In this document: one piece after another, positions 11,201 to 26,200 of the stretch
Layout: every line of letters begins with the position of its first letter
How positions within the stretch are numbered: position 1 is the first letter of the stretch
Assembly (NCBI GenBank): GCA_022606425.2
Contig: JAHDVF020000459.1
Span: 62,001 to 126,000, forward strand
Direction of reading: 5' to 3'
From: Lepidostoma basale
Taxonomy: Eukaryota; Arthropoda; Insecta; Trichoptera; Lepidostomatidae
Length of the DNA stretch: 64,000 nt
Made by a program: the position numbers and the translations under genes
The notes under the pieces: model-generated
What the model saw: only the letters and a program-made list of their open reading frames with translations
What the model was told of the DNA's origin: nothing
Databases searched by the model: none

Positions 11201-14200
11201 TGAAAAAGCTTGAAAGGTGGGTACCTCACGAATTGAGTGAAGCAAATCAACAAACGAGCGTTGACTGCTGCGTTGCATTACTCAACCGGCACAATAATGA
11301 AGGGATTTTGAATCGAATCGTTACCTGTGATGAAAAGTGGATCCTGTATGATAATCGGAAGCGCTCATCGCAATGGCTGAATCCTGCCGAACCAGCCAAA
11401 CCATGCCCCAAGCGAAAATTGACTCCAAAAAAGTCATTTGTGAGCGTTTGGTGGACTAGTGCTGGTGTCGTTCACTACAGCTTTCTTAAATCTGGCCAGA
11501 CGATTACGGCAGATGTCTTTTGTCAGTAACTGCAAACCATGATGGAAAAGCTAGCTGCTAAACAACCGAGGTTGGTTAATCGCTCTAGGCCACTGCTGCT
11601 TCATGATAACGCTAGACCACACACTGCACAACAGACGGCTACCAAATTAGAAGAGCTTCAATTGGAATGTCTAAGACATCCACCGTACTCTCCGGACCTT
11701 GCCCCAACAGATTACTATTTTTTTCGAAATTTGGATGACTTCTTGCAAGGGAAAAAATTCAACTCCGATGGGGCAGTCCAAACCGACTTCAAAGATTTTA
11801 TTGATTCCCGTCCGAATGGTTTTTTAGTAAAGGGATCGATGAACTACCTATGAGATGGCAAAAGTGCATAGATAGCAATGGTACATACTTTGATTAAATA
11901 AATATATTATATTAAAAAAAAATCAACTTTATGTTCCTCCCATACAAAACGCCAATTTCATATGTAAGGACCTAATATTATGAATCAATTTAAAATTATA
12001 ATTTAATGTTCTTATAGGGGTTCAGGTAATTACTTACAACTTTGAACCGGGTGGTGGTCTAGGGGATAGAACGCTTGGCTCCTGATCCAGGGGACATGGG
12101 TTCAAGCCTGGACACGACCAGATTCCTTCTTCATAATAATGAGCTATTTTCTGCTCACATTGAAGATTGTAATATAAATTCTAATATCATTGATGTAAAT
12201 CCTTGATGTTAGTCTTTTACAAAAAAAAAAAGGAAACAAATCAAAGATTGAACTTGACGTTAAATTTATTTGATTATTTATAAATAAAGAAAATATTATA
12301 ACCCAACCTGAACCCCAATAAGAACTTTAAATTATTATTTTAAAATTTAAATTGATTAATAATATTTGTTATAACAAAAGTATAAACATTCCAAAATAAA
12401 TCTTTATAACATCGATCATATTTGTAAACAATTTTATAATATTTTAAATATGTATCTTTATAATATATGTATCACTGAAGAAGGACCGGTTGTCCGAAAC
12501 ATGTCTGATATGTAAATTTAATATTTTTAAAAGTTAGTGTTGTATTTATACAAATTATATAAAAAAGAAAAATATAAATAAAACATCTACAACACAAAAT
12601 ATGGCGAACATAGAAGCAAAATTAATAATTGTTTTTTTTTATTTGATTTAATTACCGTTTTCCTCCTCCTTTCAGATGCCTTCCATTGAAAGTACAAGAG
12701 ATTATTTAATACAAACATATGTAACGTGAAAAGTGTAAATAAAACAGTAAAACATAATACAGTGCTAAACACTTGGTGGGTATTCATTCAGTTATTTGAA
12801 CATATAAATAGAAATGTTATGATACATAAACCACAATGATCTCAGATTCAACAATCTAATTGATGAAGTATTTCGAATACTGGTTTCAGTATTATAACTT
12901 TTATATATGTTCAGCTTAATAAAAACAACACTTGTCAATATGGGAAAGTTAGTGATATATTAGACTCAGTGCGACTCAAAGCAATTAACCACGAATTAAA
13001 GAGAAACAAATTTGCATATCTGTGACCTAGCAAAAAAACATATTTTCACTTCAGTTTCCAAATATTTACGGTAGTGAATGTTATACAACGAAGACACAGC
13101 TGTTCAAATCAAGTAATAATTCAATTCATTTATTACCATGCACTTCCCGAGTCGGCTGTACCGCCTAGCTTCTTCATCAATTTGATAAATGTAAATGAAG
13201 TTATCTCTCGATCCAAATGCCACGTAGTGCCCATCAGGAGAATATTTGATGCATTGCAAAGGCTCGGCTCTGTAAAAGTAAATAAATTTGATAAATACTT
13301 TAACAAGTGCATGGAACAAAGCTTACCCTATGCTTAAATATATTTAAAAACACATACCCATCAGTATTTGTAGCTATTAATTCCCTTGTAACAGAGTCAT
13401 AGACCATCCATTTGCCAGTTAAGCATCCCACTGCCACGACGGATCCATCTCGTGAAAAGGCACAGCTCTGAGCTCTTTCCTAAAAAAAAAATCAGGTTAT
13501 GTAATTGTGTCACACATATACAAAATCATTGGTTATCTAATGTTAAAATTTGCATGCTTGACGTGGAAGTTTTATAACAAGCAAATAATGACACAATTCA
13601 TTCAAATAATACAGCTCTCTTTTTAATTCACTTATTCATAATTTTTATACTTTCTTGTATGCATATTAACCCTAGAACCCTACACTCTCTGGGGTATACA
13701 GTGTTCGTACACAGGGGTGATGAGATTCCCCAAAACACATAATAGTTCATAAATTATATAAATAAAAATAAATTTATATTAATTAACATAGAGATAACAA
13801 GAGCTATATAATTTTGACAATAAGATATCAATTTGAGCATTTTTGGCATACTTTGACTTGGTGTTCCAAGCATATTGAAATTTCACACTAAGTGCACCGG
13901 GTCTAGCTTTTACGATCCCTGTTTCTTGGGCAGAAACCACAATGCCCCTGTGAGTGACGTTCAGACCCAGGAGGATAGACAGGCATAGGTTTTTAAGAAT
14001 CCCTCCTCTTGTATATAGAAAATACTTACGTTGTTACTAAATTGGGTTACCTAAGCATCCAATGACCCACTTACATACGTCTATACCATCCGGCTGTCGC
14101 CGCGTCACTGGCTAATTTGTAAATTTAAAAACAAAACCTGGGGTGCCCCAGCACCCCTTGTAGGGTTCTAGGGTTAACTATGCATATATTCCAATATCTA

Positions 14201-17200
14201 TTAATTTACAACATATACATGAGACTTTGTTTAAAGGAATTCTAGAACATTGAATCAATTTATTGTGGGTGCCAGTTTGGAACAAAAGTTAGTAATAAAT
14301 AACTTACCCCAATATCCTTGCTCCAAACAGTGGAATGGGAAAGAGCATCCCACATCTGCAACAGACGGTCCCACCCTGCAGTAGCGAACTGTGCCACAGT
14401 GGGATGACAGGCCAAACCCCAAAGTTCATCCAGATGTCCTAAATTATACAGAAATGATTATGTGTTATTACATTATGTGCTAAATTCGTGGAACATAAAT
14501 TAAATAGACAATATGTGCACCATCTAAAATGAACATTTTGTGTTAAATTATTTTTATTTTGTTATTTTATTTTATATCATTGTATTTTATATTATTTGTT
14601 TTAGATTTATTTTGTGGGTGTTGGACGATCGAAGTGTGCGCGGGAGATGCCTATTGGTGGCGATGAGGTTCGCAACCCATCACACCACGTCTCCCGCGGG
14701 GGCGTAAAGAGAAGGATGGAGTGCCGCATCAGTAAAAGTGTGACAGTCCATTCATTCTGCCTACCCTTTCGGGGAGACGGCGTGATGGTTAGTTAGTTAG
14801 TTAGTTGATTTTAACTTAAAAAAATACGACACAAGTATTACATTATAATAATAAAACTAATTAAACTAACTAACCATCACGCCATCACTGCTTGTGTACA
14901 ACTTTTTAACCATTCTTCTCTCATCCATTCGTTCCATATGTCCAAACCATCTCAAGGATCCTTTTTTAATTTTATCCATGATGCAGTCATCTGCCTTACA
15001 TTTCTCTCTTATTTCATCGTTCGGTATTCTATCATACAACGTTTTCCCGCACATTCTTCTTAGTGATCTCATTTCTACGGCGTTTATCCTGCTTTCATCC
15101 TTCTTTTGCCAGCTCCAAGCTTCACTTCCATACATGAGGGTTGGCACTAGAACTCCATTGTGTACTGCTATTTTTGCTTCTGTGGATATATTTCTATTTG
15201 CAGTAATGACTTTGAGTGCGCCATTTATTTTATTCCCAGCACCAACCCTTCTTTCGATGTCTTTCTCCATTTTTCCGTCTCTTGTAAACATGCTTCCCAG
15301 ATACGTAAATTCGGTAACTTGTTCCAATTTCTCGTCCATCGCACTTATATCACAAATTGTCATACATTCTTCTTTCTCGAAAACCATCACTTTTGATTTA
15401 GACACATTCATCACCAGGTCACTCTTTTTACATGCCTCATACATCTTTGACACTAAGACTTATAATAATATAATCACTCAATGAATTGGTACTAACCTAA
15501 GACGGCAGGAGAAAACCCAAGAGTTAGGTCTCCTTGAAGAATACAGTTTTTAGTTGTGCCAATTAGAATTTGGGATCCTCGCCCTTCAGCCAATACCCTC
15601 ACTCCACCAAAATGCCCTTCAATCTAGAAATTATTCAATATGTGTTAAAAGATGTGTTAAAAATCTACAAAAAATATATACGATATGAGATATTTATTAT
15701 GGTTCATTACCGATCCCTCCATTCCGGTTGGAGTAAGGTCTGCATCCAATTGGACAATCCTATTGTCCTTTCCTCCTCCAGATATGACAGAGGTATCTTT
15801 AAGGACACAGATGGAGAAGACGCTTCCCTCGTGGACCCCGCGGATGTATTTGGTGATGGTGTTTGTGCCGCGTCCCCAGATTATAATGTTGCCATTTGAA
15901 TCTCCGGAAATTGTGTCACCTGAAATTATAAATAATTTAATAGTTCTTTCTTAACATAAAAATGTGTAAATAGAATGTTCTACAAATACGTAAACCTTAT
16001 TTATTTATAAAAAAACAAACCAACACACTGTTTCTCCAAAAGTGTAGGCAGAGAGAATGGACAGCCACACTACTCTATCCTGATATACCTCTCTAGCTTC
16101 CTCCACAATCATATACGCACATCGATTCTTCTGACTTCTAATATAGCCGACCTTTAAAATTTTATTGAATTGGTCATGGTATGTTTTTCTCAATCTTTCT
16201 CAACTCTGTACTCCATTCACATTATTAATATACTTTCTTAACCATCCTTTCTTCATCCACGCGTTCTATGTGTCCAAAACAAAGCAGTGATCCTTTCATA
16301 ATTTTGTTCATAATACTTTCTTCCGCTTTACATTCATTCCTGATATTAGAATTTGAAATTACATGTTGTACAATGTTTTACCGCACATAAGTCTAAGGGA
16401 TCTCATCTTTACCGCATTTATTTTGTTCTCATCCTTCTACCGCCACATTCACTACGTAAATAAATATTTAATTTTACATTAAAATAATGAAAATGATTTT
16501 TTTTTTTTTTTTTTTTAAATGTACATTTAGTTAAAATCCACAAATGTTTGTATATACGACCGGTTTCGGCAGCGCACTGCATATTTTGGTTGCGTCTAAC
16601 AAATATGTATGGGTTTTAACTAAATATACATTTAAACAGATTTTTTTTAAATTTCCATTATTTACAATGAACTTCTGCCAGAATATGTCTGATTTATATA
16701 TGGTATATAAGATTCAAAATCAGAGCGAGTTGTAACTGAGAGGATTCTTATGTAATAGTGTTGAGTATATAATACAACAGAGAATTTTTAAAAAAGAAAA
16801 AAAATTACCGTTATGGTTGAAAGCAAGGCAGGTGACATATTTAGGCTTGTCTCTATTCTCAAAGATTCCCATTCGCTTGTACAGAGTTCCACCTTGATCT
16901 AAATTCCAGAAAGCAATATGGCTCTTTCCACAGGTGACAATCTGGTTCCTGTCAAGGGGATGGAATTCCGCAGCAATTACTGTGTCCACAGAACACTGAA
17001 AAAAAATTATAGTCAGATAATAATTTTAAATTGTTAATTTCATTAATGGTATACCAATAAAACAGATGTGTAATATAAAAACAAATATTTGAGCCATATA
17101 TTATTGACTATTTCTATTTACAATTAAAATAACATATTTTTGCAGAATATTTGCCGATATTGCAAGAACACAATGTTAATATAAATGAAAATGTCTGTCT

Positions 17201-20200
17201 TCTAGGAGTTTTACTAAATTTTATATGGAATGACATGTTTCGCCCTTATAAGGTATTATCAAATGTTTGATATTTGATAGGTGTTTATAAATAGGTCTTC
17301 GCTCAATATTCAAGATCTATTGGTCCCAGACAGTGTCAAATGCTGTTCTCTGGACCATGGCATGCGAAAAGCCAATTAGAGAAAAAGTCGCTAGACGCAA
17401 ATGGCAGGGGATCGGTCACACTCTGAGACGGAACCCAGCCTTCATAGCTCAGGGCGCACTAGACTGGTCCCTTATGGGAGAAAGAGGAAGCGGGGCAGAT
17501 GTAGAGCCACCTGGAGAAGAGCCCTGCAGGACGAGGTTAAAGCTGCAGGCCTCACTTGAGATGATGTTAGGCATCAGGCATGCGATAGTCAGGTAGAGAA
17601 AATTCGCCGAGGCCCTATGCACCATGGAGGTGTGACAGGACAAGAAGAAGAAGAAGAATGCCTTAGATAATGCCTGATATCAAACATTTGATAATGCCTT
17701 GGAAGGGCGAATCATGTCATTCCATATAAAATTTAATAAAACTCCTAGAAGACAGATGTTTTCATTTTTATTAATTATTCAATATGGAGTTTTACATCAT
17801 TGTTCAAGAAACAATAAATCACCCTCAATGTGATTTTTGCATATCTCTTGTATTATTACAAAACTTTTTCATTAGCACATTTATTTATTTTCAACGCAGA
17901 ACGCATTTATTCATAACTGCAATAACAAGTACTTAATATTTTGATTTTATTACATTTTTGCATAAAATTCATTTTTGTATCTTCGTATTGAGGACTATTT
18001 ATGATCTGCCAATGTCTAATTGCAAGTGTTAAAAAATTAATTTTCCCTACCAATTTATGGTAATTTGAAATAATGTTGCCATTATTGAAATAAAAAATTA
18101 AAGAGGTTTAGTAATAAATTACCTTTGTCTCTGTAATCTTGCTACCTTTCTCTCCTCGTTGCCACTCCCAGACAGAGATGTTGTGTTCCGTACCCTGGTC
18201 CACAGCACACAAAAGAGTTCCGCCATCGGCCCGTGAAAATGACAAGCAGCTCACACCACGCTCCATATCGTTGGCTCCAATCACAGCCAGAGTTGCCAGG
18301 GAGACGGAATTCCATACTCTGATGTGAGGCTAGAGTTTAAAAAAAAACTGATTCAGAATTCTGAATAATGTTTTCTATGTAGGTACTCAAGAATAATGGG
18401 TTATTTGCAATTAACTGTAATTCAAAATTATTCTTCCTTACTACACGCATATATAGTATACACCAATACTAAACATTTCATTGAATGTGTGAATTTCGTG
18501 TATAGGCATTTAAAAAGAACTATTCATTGAATCATTAGGTAGGCGGAATCTAATTTGTTTTTTATCCAAGATGATTTTAAACATTTTCGCTGATGCAATG
18601 TTGAATTAGTAAAGAAATCTTATTATGAATATGGAAAATGATACAAGATTTCAAAATAATCAAAAACATTATATAATAGGTAGTATTATACATCAATATA
18701 AAATTTTCTTTCACAGCCAAAGTATGTTATGTAATGAAAGTAATGAAAAATGATTTGTTATGAAGTTATGTCACCTCGCTGGTAACATATTGACAGACTC
18801 CCTTGATGGTCATTTGAAAAGAAATTCAAAAACACTGTTCCATTTTACTAATGGATTAATTACATACTCATTCCTCAATAGACTCATTAAAAATGTTGCC
18901 ATGTAACAACTGGCATTATCTTGTCATGTTGTAAGGGTTAATAAATTTAATTGAACAAGAAGGTACCATTAACCTGGCGTGTTTAATTAATAAATTTAAT
19001 GATACACGAAGAATCAATATCAATGGTTCTAAGTATGGTAAAATTTTGTTAAAATGTGAAGTTTTTTATATTAAGATTTTCAAATTTAAAGATTGTAATT
19101 GTAATTGTAGAAAGCTTATGTTAATCTATGAGGATACTTTTGGTTCTAATTGGTAATTTATGACATATTCTATAGCCAGAAAATTATACACAAATGTTGA
19201 TTAATATTTTTGTTATTTAAAACCTTTTTTTCATGAAGTCTCCAGTTTATATCTGTTTTATTGCATTGATTTGTCAACGCTACATTTAAGAACAACAATA
19301 ATTATATTACAATTATATTTCATATCATTTATATTTATAGAAATCTTTTGATGAACATTAAACATAACTAACTAACTAACTAACCATCACGCTGTCTCCC
19401 AGAAGGGGTAGGCAGAAAGAATGACATATTTCTCTCACGTCCTTAACATTCATACATTCAGCCATGCACGCGTGTCGATTTCTCTGACTCCTCACGTGGC
19501 CGATATTCAATATTTGATTTATTTGATCGTGCCACGTTTTCCTCGGTCTTCCTCTATTTATAGTTCTATTTACATCGTTAACATATATTTATTTTACCAT
19601 TCTTTCTTCATTCATTCTTTTCATGTGTCCAAACCATCTTAATGATCCTTTCATTATTTTGTTTATAACACCATCATTCGCACCGCATTCACTTCTTATA
19701 TTTTCATTCGACACTCTATCATACCCAGAGGATCCACACATTCGTCTAAGATATTTCATTTCTACTGCATTTATTTTACTTTCATCCTTCTCGCTTCGCT
19801 TCCATACATTAAACATTACTTTTAATTATTTTGGATGACATTATTCAGGTGATGGTGTCATAAATAGAATGTCAGTTGAACCAGGAAGATTGTATATGAT
19901 TTTGAACAAAATACAGGTCTTCAACACACAGATTTTTTTAGAAAAGATATATTCTGTTCTGATTACAATAATTATAGAAACCTAGAAATAGTAAATAACA
20001 TATTAAAAACAGTAAAGTTTACCCTGGCATCAACTCTGTCATGTCCAGCACACTGTCCCGTGGCTACAATCAGCTTGTTGGGGTGAACGGACAGGCATTT
20101 GACATCATCAGTATGGCCCAAGTAATGCCTCTGACATTGCTCGTCCACATTGAACAGGACTACCACGGAAGCAACAAAGTAAACCATTTCCCCTGTCGGT

Positions 20201-23200
20201 AGAAGATACAGATTGTTCCTGCAGTCTTTCCCCCTGGAATAAATAAATAAACAATTAGACCAAAATGTAAATATTCCAAAAAAACATTTTTATAAAGATA
20301 AATGAAATACAACCTAAGCAATTTTTTTTTTAATGTATACAAATACTGGATTTGACCCATTATGGGTTAATTATTAAGAATGAATTGTATCTCAATAGAG
20401 ATGAAGATAAATGATGTAAATTAGTAATGTGTAAGATGTAAATTAGTAATGTGAGATATTTGGGTTGATAGCCTTTCACATTACATTAATAAAGATTTTC
20501 TGTTTAATGGTTACATCTAGTCTCAATAGATGGCGCTAGTGTAGATTGAACTAAAATATGTGAAATGTTTCTCAACATGGTAGCATATATACAACTTTCA
20601 AAAAATAATTGTCAGACGTGGTGTTCGTAAGAAGACGGAATGGGGAATGTTGTATTACATAAAGCGATCGCTTAACCCAACCAATGACAGGTCATAAGTC
20701 CTGTAAACGCCTCGACCACCATATTCTGTTTCCAAATAATTTACATCTTCGTTTCTATTGAGATACAATTAATTCTAACAATCTAAGCGTTTATAATTTA
20801 CAATACATTAATAAAAATTGTTAAAAGGTAAAAAATACACTAACCTACCCAAATGTAACTAAATTTAAAACAGGGTAATGAAAATTTTACTGTAATACCA
20901 TACACCAAGATGTGCACGAATAAAGTGAATGCTTGAAGATGTTATCAGTCAGAAAGTCACTTTGAATATTTAGATTTTTTAATACAAATTGAGGGATAGT
21001 CCTAAATATTAGTATAATCAGGTTACATACTCGTATAATTATGAGGTACATGGGAACTAGGAATAAGAAAAACTTTTGAATGAATAGGGCTTTTTTAAAG
21101 GAATCTGAATGTAGTAACTTATGTATGGGCTTAAAAATGTGTAAAGATTTACCACAGGACATCAAAGAATCTAAAAATGTTAATATATTCAGGAATCAAT
21201 GTGCGGTGTTTGATCTGTCATGTTATTTAGGGTTTTAAGTCCCCTGTTCAAGGATTTTTCTTAGAATGTTTTCTGTTTATTCATGATTATTTTATAATTG
21301 TTCTATGTTATGTTGAAACGGTAAAAATGTATGCCTAAATAAATTGTATTTAAATATATATATGTACGAAAATGACAATGCAAATGAAATATACAATAAT
21401 AATAAAGTGATATTGTATAAATAAAAAAGAGCCATTTGTTATTTTCCTAAATCCAATTCTATTGTGATTTAATCTAATCAAAAAGAGATCCGTGTGATTA
21501 GTTTATTTCCGTTGAATTGAAATTAATGGACAATTGGCTCGCCTACGGCAACGCGATTACTTACTTTACCGTGATGGCAGTAAGCAATTTTAGCATGCAG
21601 TGTATGTATGCTGGGTGGGTGAATTCAACAAAAGAATAGCATTATGGTAGCACATGTGTTGTAAAAATTAAAGGAAAAATGGTAATTTGTAGGCGGTTGG
21701 ATGCAATCATAATTGTATATTTAATAACGTATATTTTATATTTTGTTTTTACTCGCTCTAATATTATTGTATAAGGAAATTCTTAATACAATTTTCAGAG
21801 CAATAATTAAATGGGGGTATTTCCGAGGAACCGAAACTGAAATTTACTTCTTTAGAAAAAATCCAAAAAAAATGATACAAAGCTTTTCCGTACAAAATAA
21901 AATTTATATATTTTTTAATATGTAGAATACAAAATCATTCATTAAAACATATTGTTTTTTTGGATAGTGTTGCAGTAAAAAACTAATTCACTATTGGTTG
22001 CTATATTTGAAGATTATAAAAAAAAAGAAACATTAATTTAAAAAAAGTTCATAGTTTCAGTATATTTATTTGTGTAAATTCATATCACAGTAAGATTACA
22101 TTGAAAAGTTATATGAGATTTTAATGAGTAAGTGTAGCTATAAAGATAAAATGATGATTAAATAAAAAAATAAAAAATACCCAAATTTCTAAAAAGATAA
22201 AGAAAACATATTCGTCAATTGATAGTAAATTGAGGGACTACATAGATAAGTATTCTAATCAGTAAAGATTAGAAGACAATTATAATGATTGAACTGAATA
22301 GAAAATGGTGAAATTCTAGAAATTATGATATATTTTAAAATTATTTTGTACATGATCAATCACTTTCCGTAGGTTAAAAAATGTATTTAAATAATAATTA
22401 AATAAAACATCGTTTTTAATTTTTTTTATTGGAAACAAAAATTTAGCAATGAAAGCAAAAATAGCCGTTCACAATGGAGTTCTGGTCTCAACCCTTATGT
22501 ATGGAAGTGAAGCATGGAACTGGCAGAAGAAGGATGAAAGCAGAATAAATACGGTAGAGATGAGGTCCTTAAGACGTATGTGTGGTAGAACGATGTACGA
22601 CAGAATCTCAAATGCTGATATTAAAAAGGAATGAGAGTGAAAGACGCTTTTATGAAAGGATCAGGTATTATGAAAGAGGTGAAGAAAGAAGCGTTGTCAG
22701 GATAGAGTAGTGTTGCAGTCCATTCTCTCTGCCTACCCCTACGGGAAACTGGCTTCATAAATAACAAATTCGCCTGACGACTACAAGCCTTCCTTTTTAA
22801 ACAGAATTTATTAATTGCAAGCTAAAAAAATTAATATTCATTAGTAAAATCTTTATTTTGTAATTAACATGAATAAAAACGTCTCTTAAAAAAAAAAGTG
22901 TATATTTTATGGGAATGTAATTGTTTAGAATCAATAAATATACTGTATAATGTGTTTTAAGGTTAGGTTAGGTTAGGTTACCCACATGCTAACCATTTTA
23001 TCACATGAATATACTCACTAAATGCAGGTGATAATTTAAAACAACACGCCATTAAATAAGTATTTTCATAATGATAAGAAAATGTGAGTAATAATGATTT
23101 TGAAAAGATAAAAAATACACACATTGGTGCTAAATGTATCATAACCGTTACATATGGTTTATGTATTATAGTTTGATGTGTGAAAACATCAATTGAAATA

Positions 23201-26200
23201 TATTTATTATTTCATAAATGAAACTGAATGATAAAATCTCCACTTCACATTGATATTACAAAAAATACTATCTTCAACCAGATACTGCCATATGTATGAC
23301 AGGAATCATTCATTAAATTGTTATGTATTTCAGAAAAATCATTCGATGCAATCAGCTTGTTAATAAATAATAAAATTTTGTGGATTTTCTATTGAATTCT
23401 AAGATCAAAAGGTTTTACACTATATACTATACATATATATACATATATATAATAACAAATGAAGTCATCTAGATACATCTTGGATATTTAATTTGTGTCT
23501 TGAGCAATGATGTAACACTATAAATTAAATATTTAAGCCGCACAATATATGTTAGGTTGAAGTATATACATATAAAGAAATGCTAAAATGTAAAAGTTTT
23601 TAAAATCAAATTTCTACTTTTTCAATTGCGTTTATTATACTAGAATGAAAATTTATATATCTGGTTGTGTACTTGTGTGGGAAAACGGATCTACCGTGTG
23701 AAGTGATGGGGCAAGTAAACAAGGCTACGGTCATTTCCGGATCCTTGATTGGAAAAACCCTGACATGAAGATCAGCAGCAAAGTGAGAATTCATAAGACT
23801 TGTGTGCGACCTATCATGACATATGGGATTGAGTGCAGGGCGGACACCACAATCACAAAAAAGCGTTCTAGTGTCAGAAATTAAGACACTCAGAAATATA
23901 TCTGGCAAGACACAGCAAGAGAGGAGAGGGAATACACGGATAAGGGAGATATGCGAGTTGGAGGATGTCATTAGGTGGGGAAGGCAAAGGAGAAGATACT
24001 GGTATGCACACGTGAGGAGAATGGATCCATCCAGACTCTCCTTCATTGTGTTGCACGGCCAGCTCCAAGGTAGACGATCTCCGGGCAGACAACCAAAGAG
24101 ATGGATCGACAGCTGGGAGTTGACTTCGCAAGAGGCTAATTCCTCTTAAGAAACAGGCCACTAGGCCTACACTAAGAATAAGAAGAATATTTAGTTTACC
24201 TGTATCCATAGACCCAGTCCAGCTTGAGCTTGGTGTGAGGAGGAGGCGCCACCTTGTTGAGGTCGTAGGAGTCGATGATGGCCGCCGGGGCATGGAGGAC
24301 GATGGGACGTCCCCGCAGGAACATCCTCACCGTCCCATCCTCATCGTTGTACTGACAGGTGTGGGTGCTACAATTTGAAAAACATTTTTTTTAAAACCTT
24401 ATTTTTTTGACGGATGACCTGTGGATATTTAGACAACACTCGATGCATTCTAGGGTATTACTCGTATTATGGAAATAAAACTCAGTTTTTCCAGCTTAAA
24501 AAGTTTAGTTTTCTTAGAAGATTATTTACCTTCATCGTCGGGAGAACGAAATACAAAAAGTGAATAATTTACAATAATGTTTATTTTGTAAAAACGTTTA
24601 ATTAAAAAAAATTGTGTCTGGAAAAGGCAATGAGGTTATTTTGTTATTTTTTAAACTAACGTGTATTAAAATCATGATTTAATAATAATTATTATTTATA
24701 AATAAAAATATAATTTATTGATATTTCAAAATAAAATTGTCAATATAAATCTGTTAATAAAATATGATCAAACATTTAAATACATATTCCACCTACGCAA
24801 GGTATGAAATATATTCGTGTATAATGTATATCCAATAATAGCTCACATCAATACGATCAATAATACCGACTAATCAATTTTATCAGTAAGCATATAGACA
24901 TTTTCACCATTGTTTACTTTGATACTCTGATAAATATTTGGCGCAGTAGTATATGGAAAACCCTTTATAAAGGACAAACGTGTATGTAGATATATACAGC
25001 GAATGCTAGCAGAAACAAATGAAATAGTTTTTTCATACGATGTCGTCATATATTCGTCAAAAAAATCAAAGAGGACATATCTGCATGTCTTTAAATGTTC
25101 TCTTCTCATGGAGTATTGACGATAGTGAAGATTGCGAAGATCTCCGAAACGCTGGTAAACAAGGAAACGAGATCGAAAGAATTATTTTTAAAATCACACC
25201 GGTAAAATCCAATTCGTGTTTCACAAATTAAACAAATCAAAGGAAAATGTGTTAGTCAATTCACGAAAAATTAAAGTTCACAATGCCCAATTAACTAAAC
25301 AACCATCACGCAGTTTCATCGGAGGGGTAGACAGACAGGATGGACCGCTACACTGTTCTATTCTGACAACTCTCGCGACTCTTCAACATTCACACATCGT
25401 GACATACACGTTTGTCGATTGTATTGATTTCTATCATGGCCACATTTGAATAATTGATTAATTTCCTCGGGCTTCTTCGGATTTTTTTCTGAAGGAAAAA
25501 AATTCCGAGGTTAAATAATTGAAAATTCTGAGAATTTCTTTTTATTCGTTCCATATGCGTAGCAAACCATCTAAGTGACAATTTTCTATAACTACACAAT
25601 ATCTATGTAATGAAAAAAATATATATATATTTAAAGCATATATATTTAGTTTTATTTCATTTTTAATTTTGGAATCTCACTCCCAGACCTGCCCAGACCA
25701 GAAGATGGCAGCGAGCTGCAGAAACCGGTCAATACCAGAAGAACATTATTGACACTAAAATGCTCGCATGAACGGTGGAATTCAACGCATAATCTAGTTA
25801 GGGGTGTGCTGCTACGCTCTTTATTCCAGTTATTACACAAGAAATCCATTGTTTATGAAAATACCATTGTTGTACTGAAGAAAAAACTAATTTGTAAGTC
25901 AGCTAAAATAAGCTTAATTCAAGGTCGTCTCATAACAGAGGAAAACGTAGATTTTTTTTAGATAAAGGTGGCAATGCAAAAAATGGGAAGATGAATAGAT
26001 GACAATGTTTTCAGGATTACACAAAGATTTAAAAAAAAATCATATTATATTTTCGGATAGTGATCACTAAGAGTGAGAATTTTTGGTTCCTGGAAGGGAT
26101 TTGAAAAATTATGAGACAATTCCGAATTCCTTATTTAAGATCAGATTAAAGATCCTGCACAATTGTTAATGTTTATTAATTTAATGTATTTTTTTTTAAA

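Larger units (their letters stand above)
10426..12575. mobile_element. hammerhead-bearing foldback element split by mariner and SINE
   Basis: Left arm 10426-10687 and right arm 12360-12575 are inverted copies: TTTCTTTTT/AAAAAGAAA ends, then the ACAACCGGTCCTTCTTCAG module, then a shared ~100-bp inner arm. The mariner at 10690-11975 and the SINE at 12048-12236 sit between the arms and are therefore younger. A related, unsplit element is at 29537-29850. Confidence 0.65.

Noticed and set aside
12048..12130. Possible tRNA gene from box A and box B motifs
   Set aside because: The boxes are present but I cannot fold an acceptor stem or full cloverleaf, and a second copy with a poly(A) tail at 32.1 kb shows it is a SINE.
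18139..18327. Open frame antisense to EML exon 9
   Set aside because: It mirrors a well-supported exon with conserved WD-repeat sequence on the other strand. The same applies to frames at 9242-9496 (+), 15570-15954 (+) and 23874-24293 (-).
24870..25231. Overlapping open frames on both strands near 25 kb
   Set aside because: No recognisable domain, no good splice context, and the composition follows local base bias.
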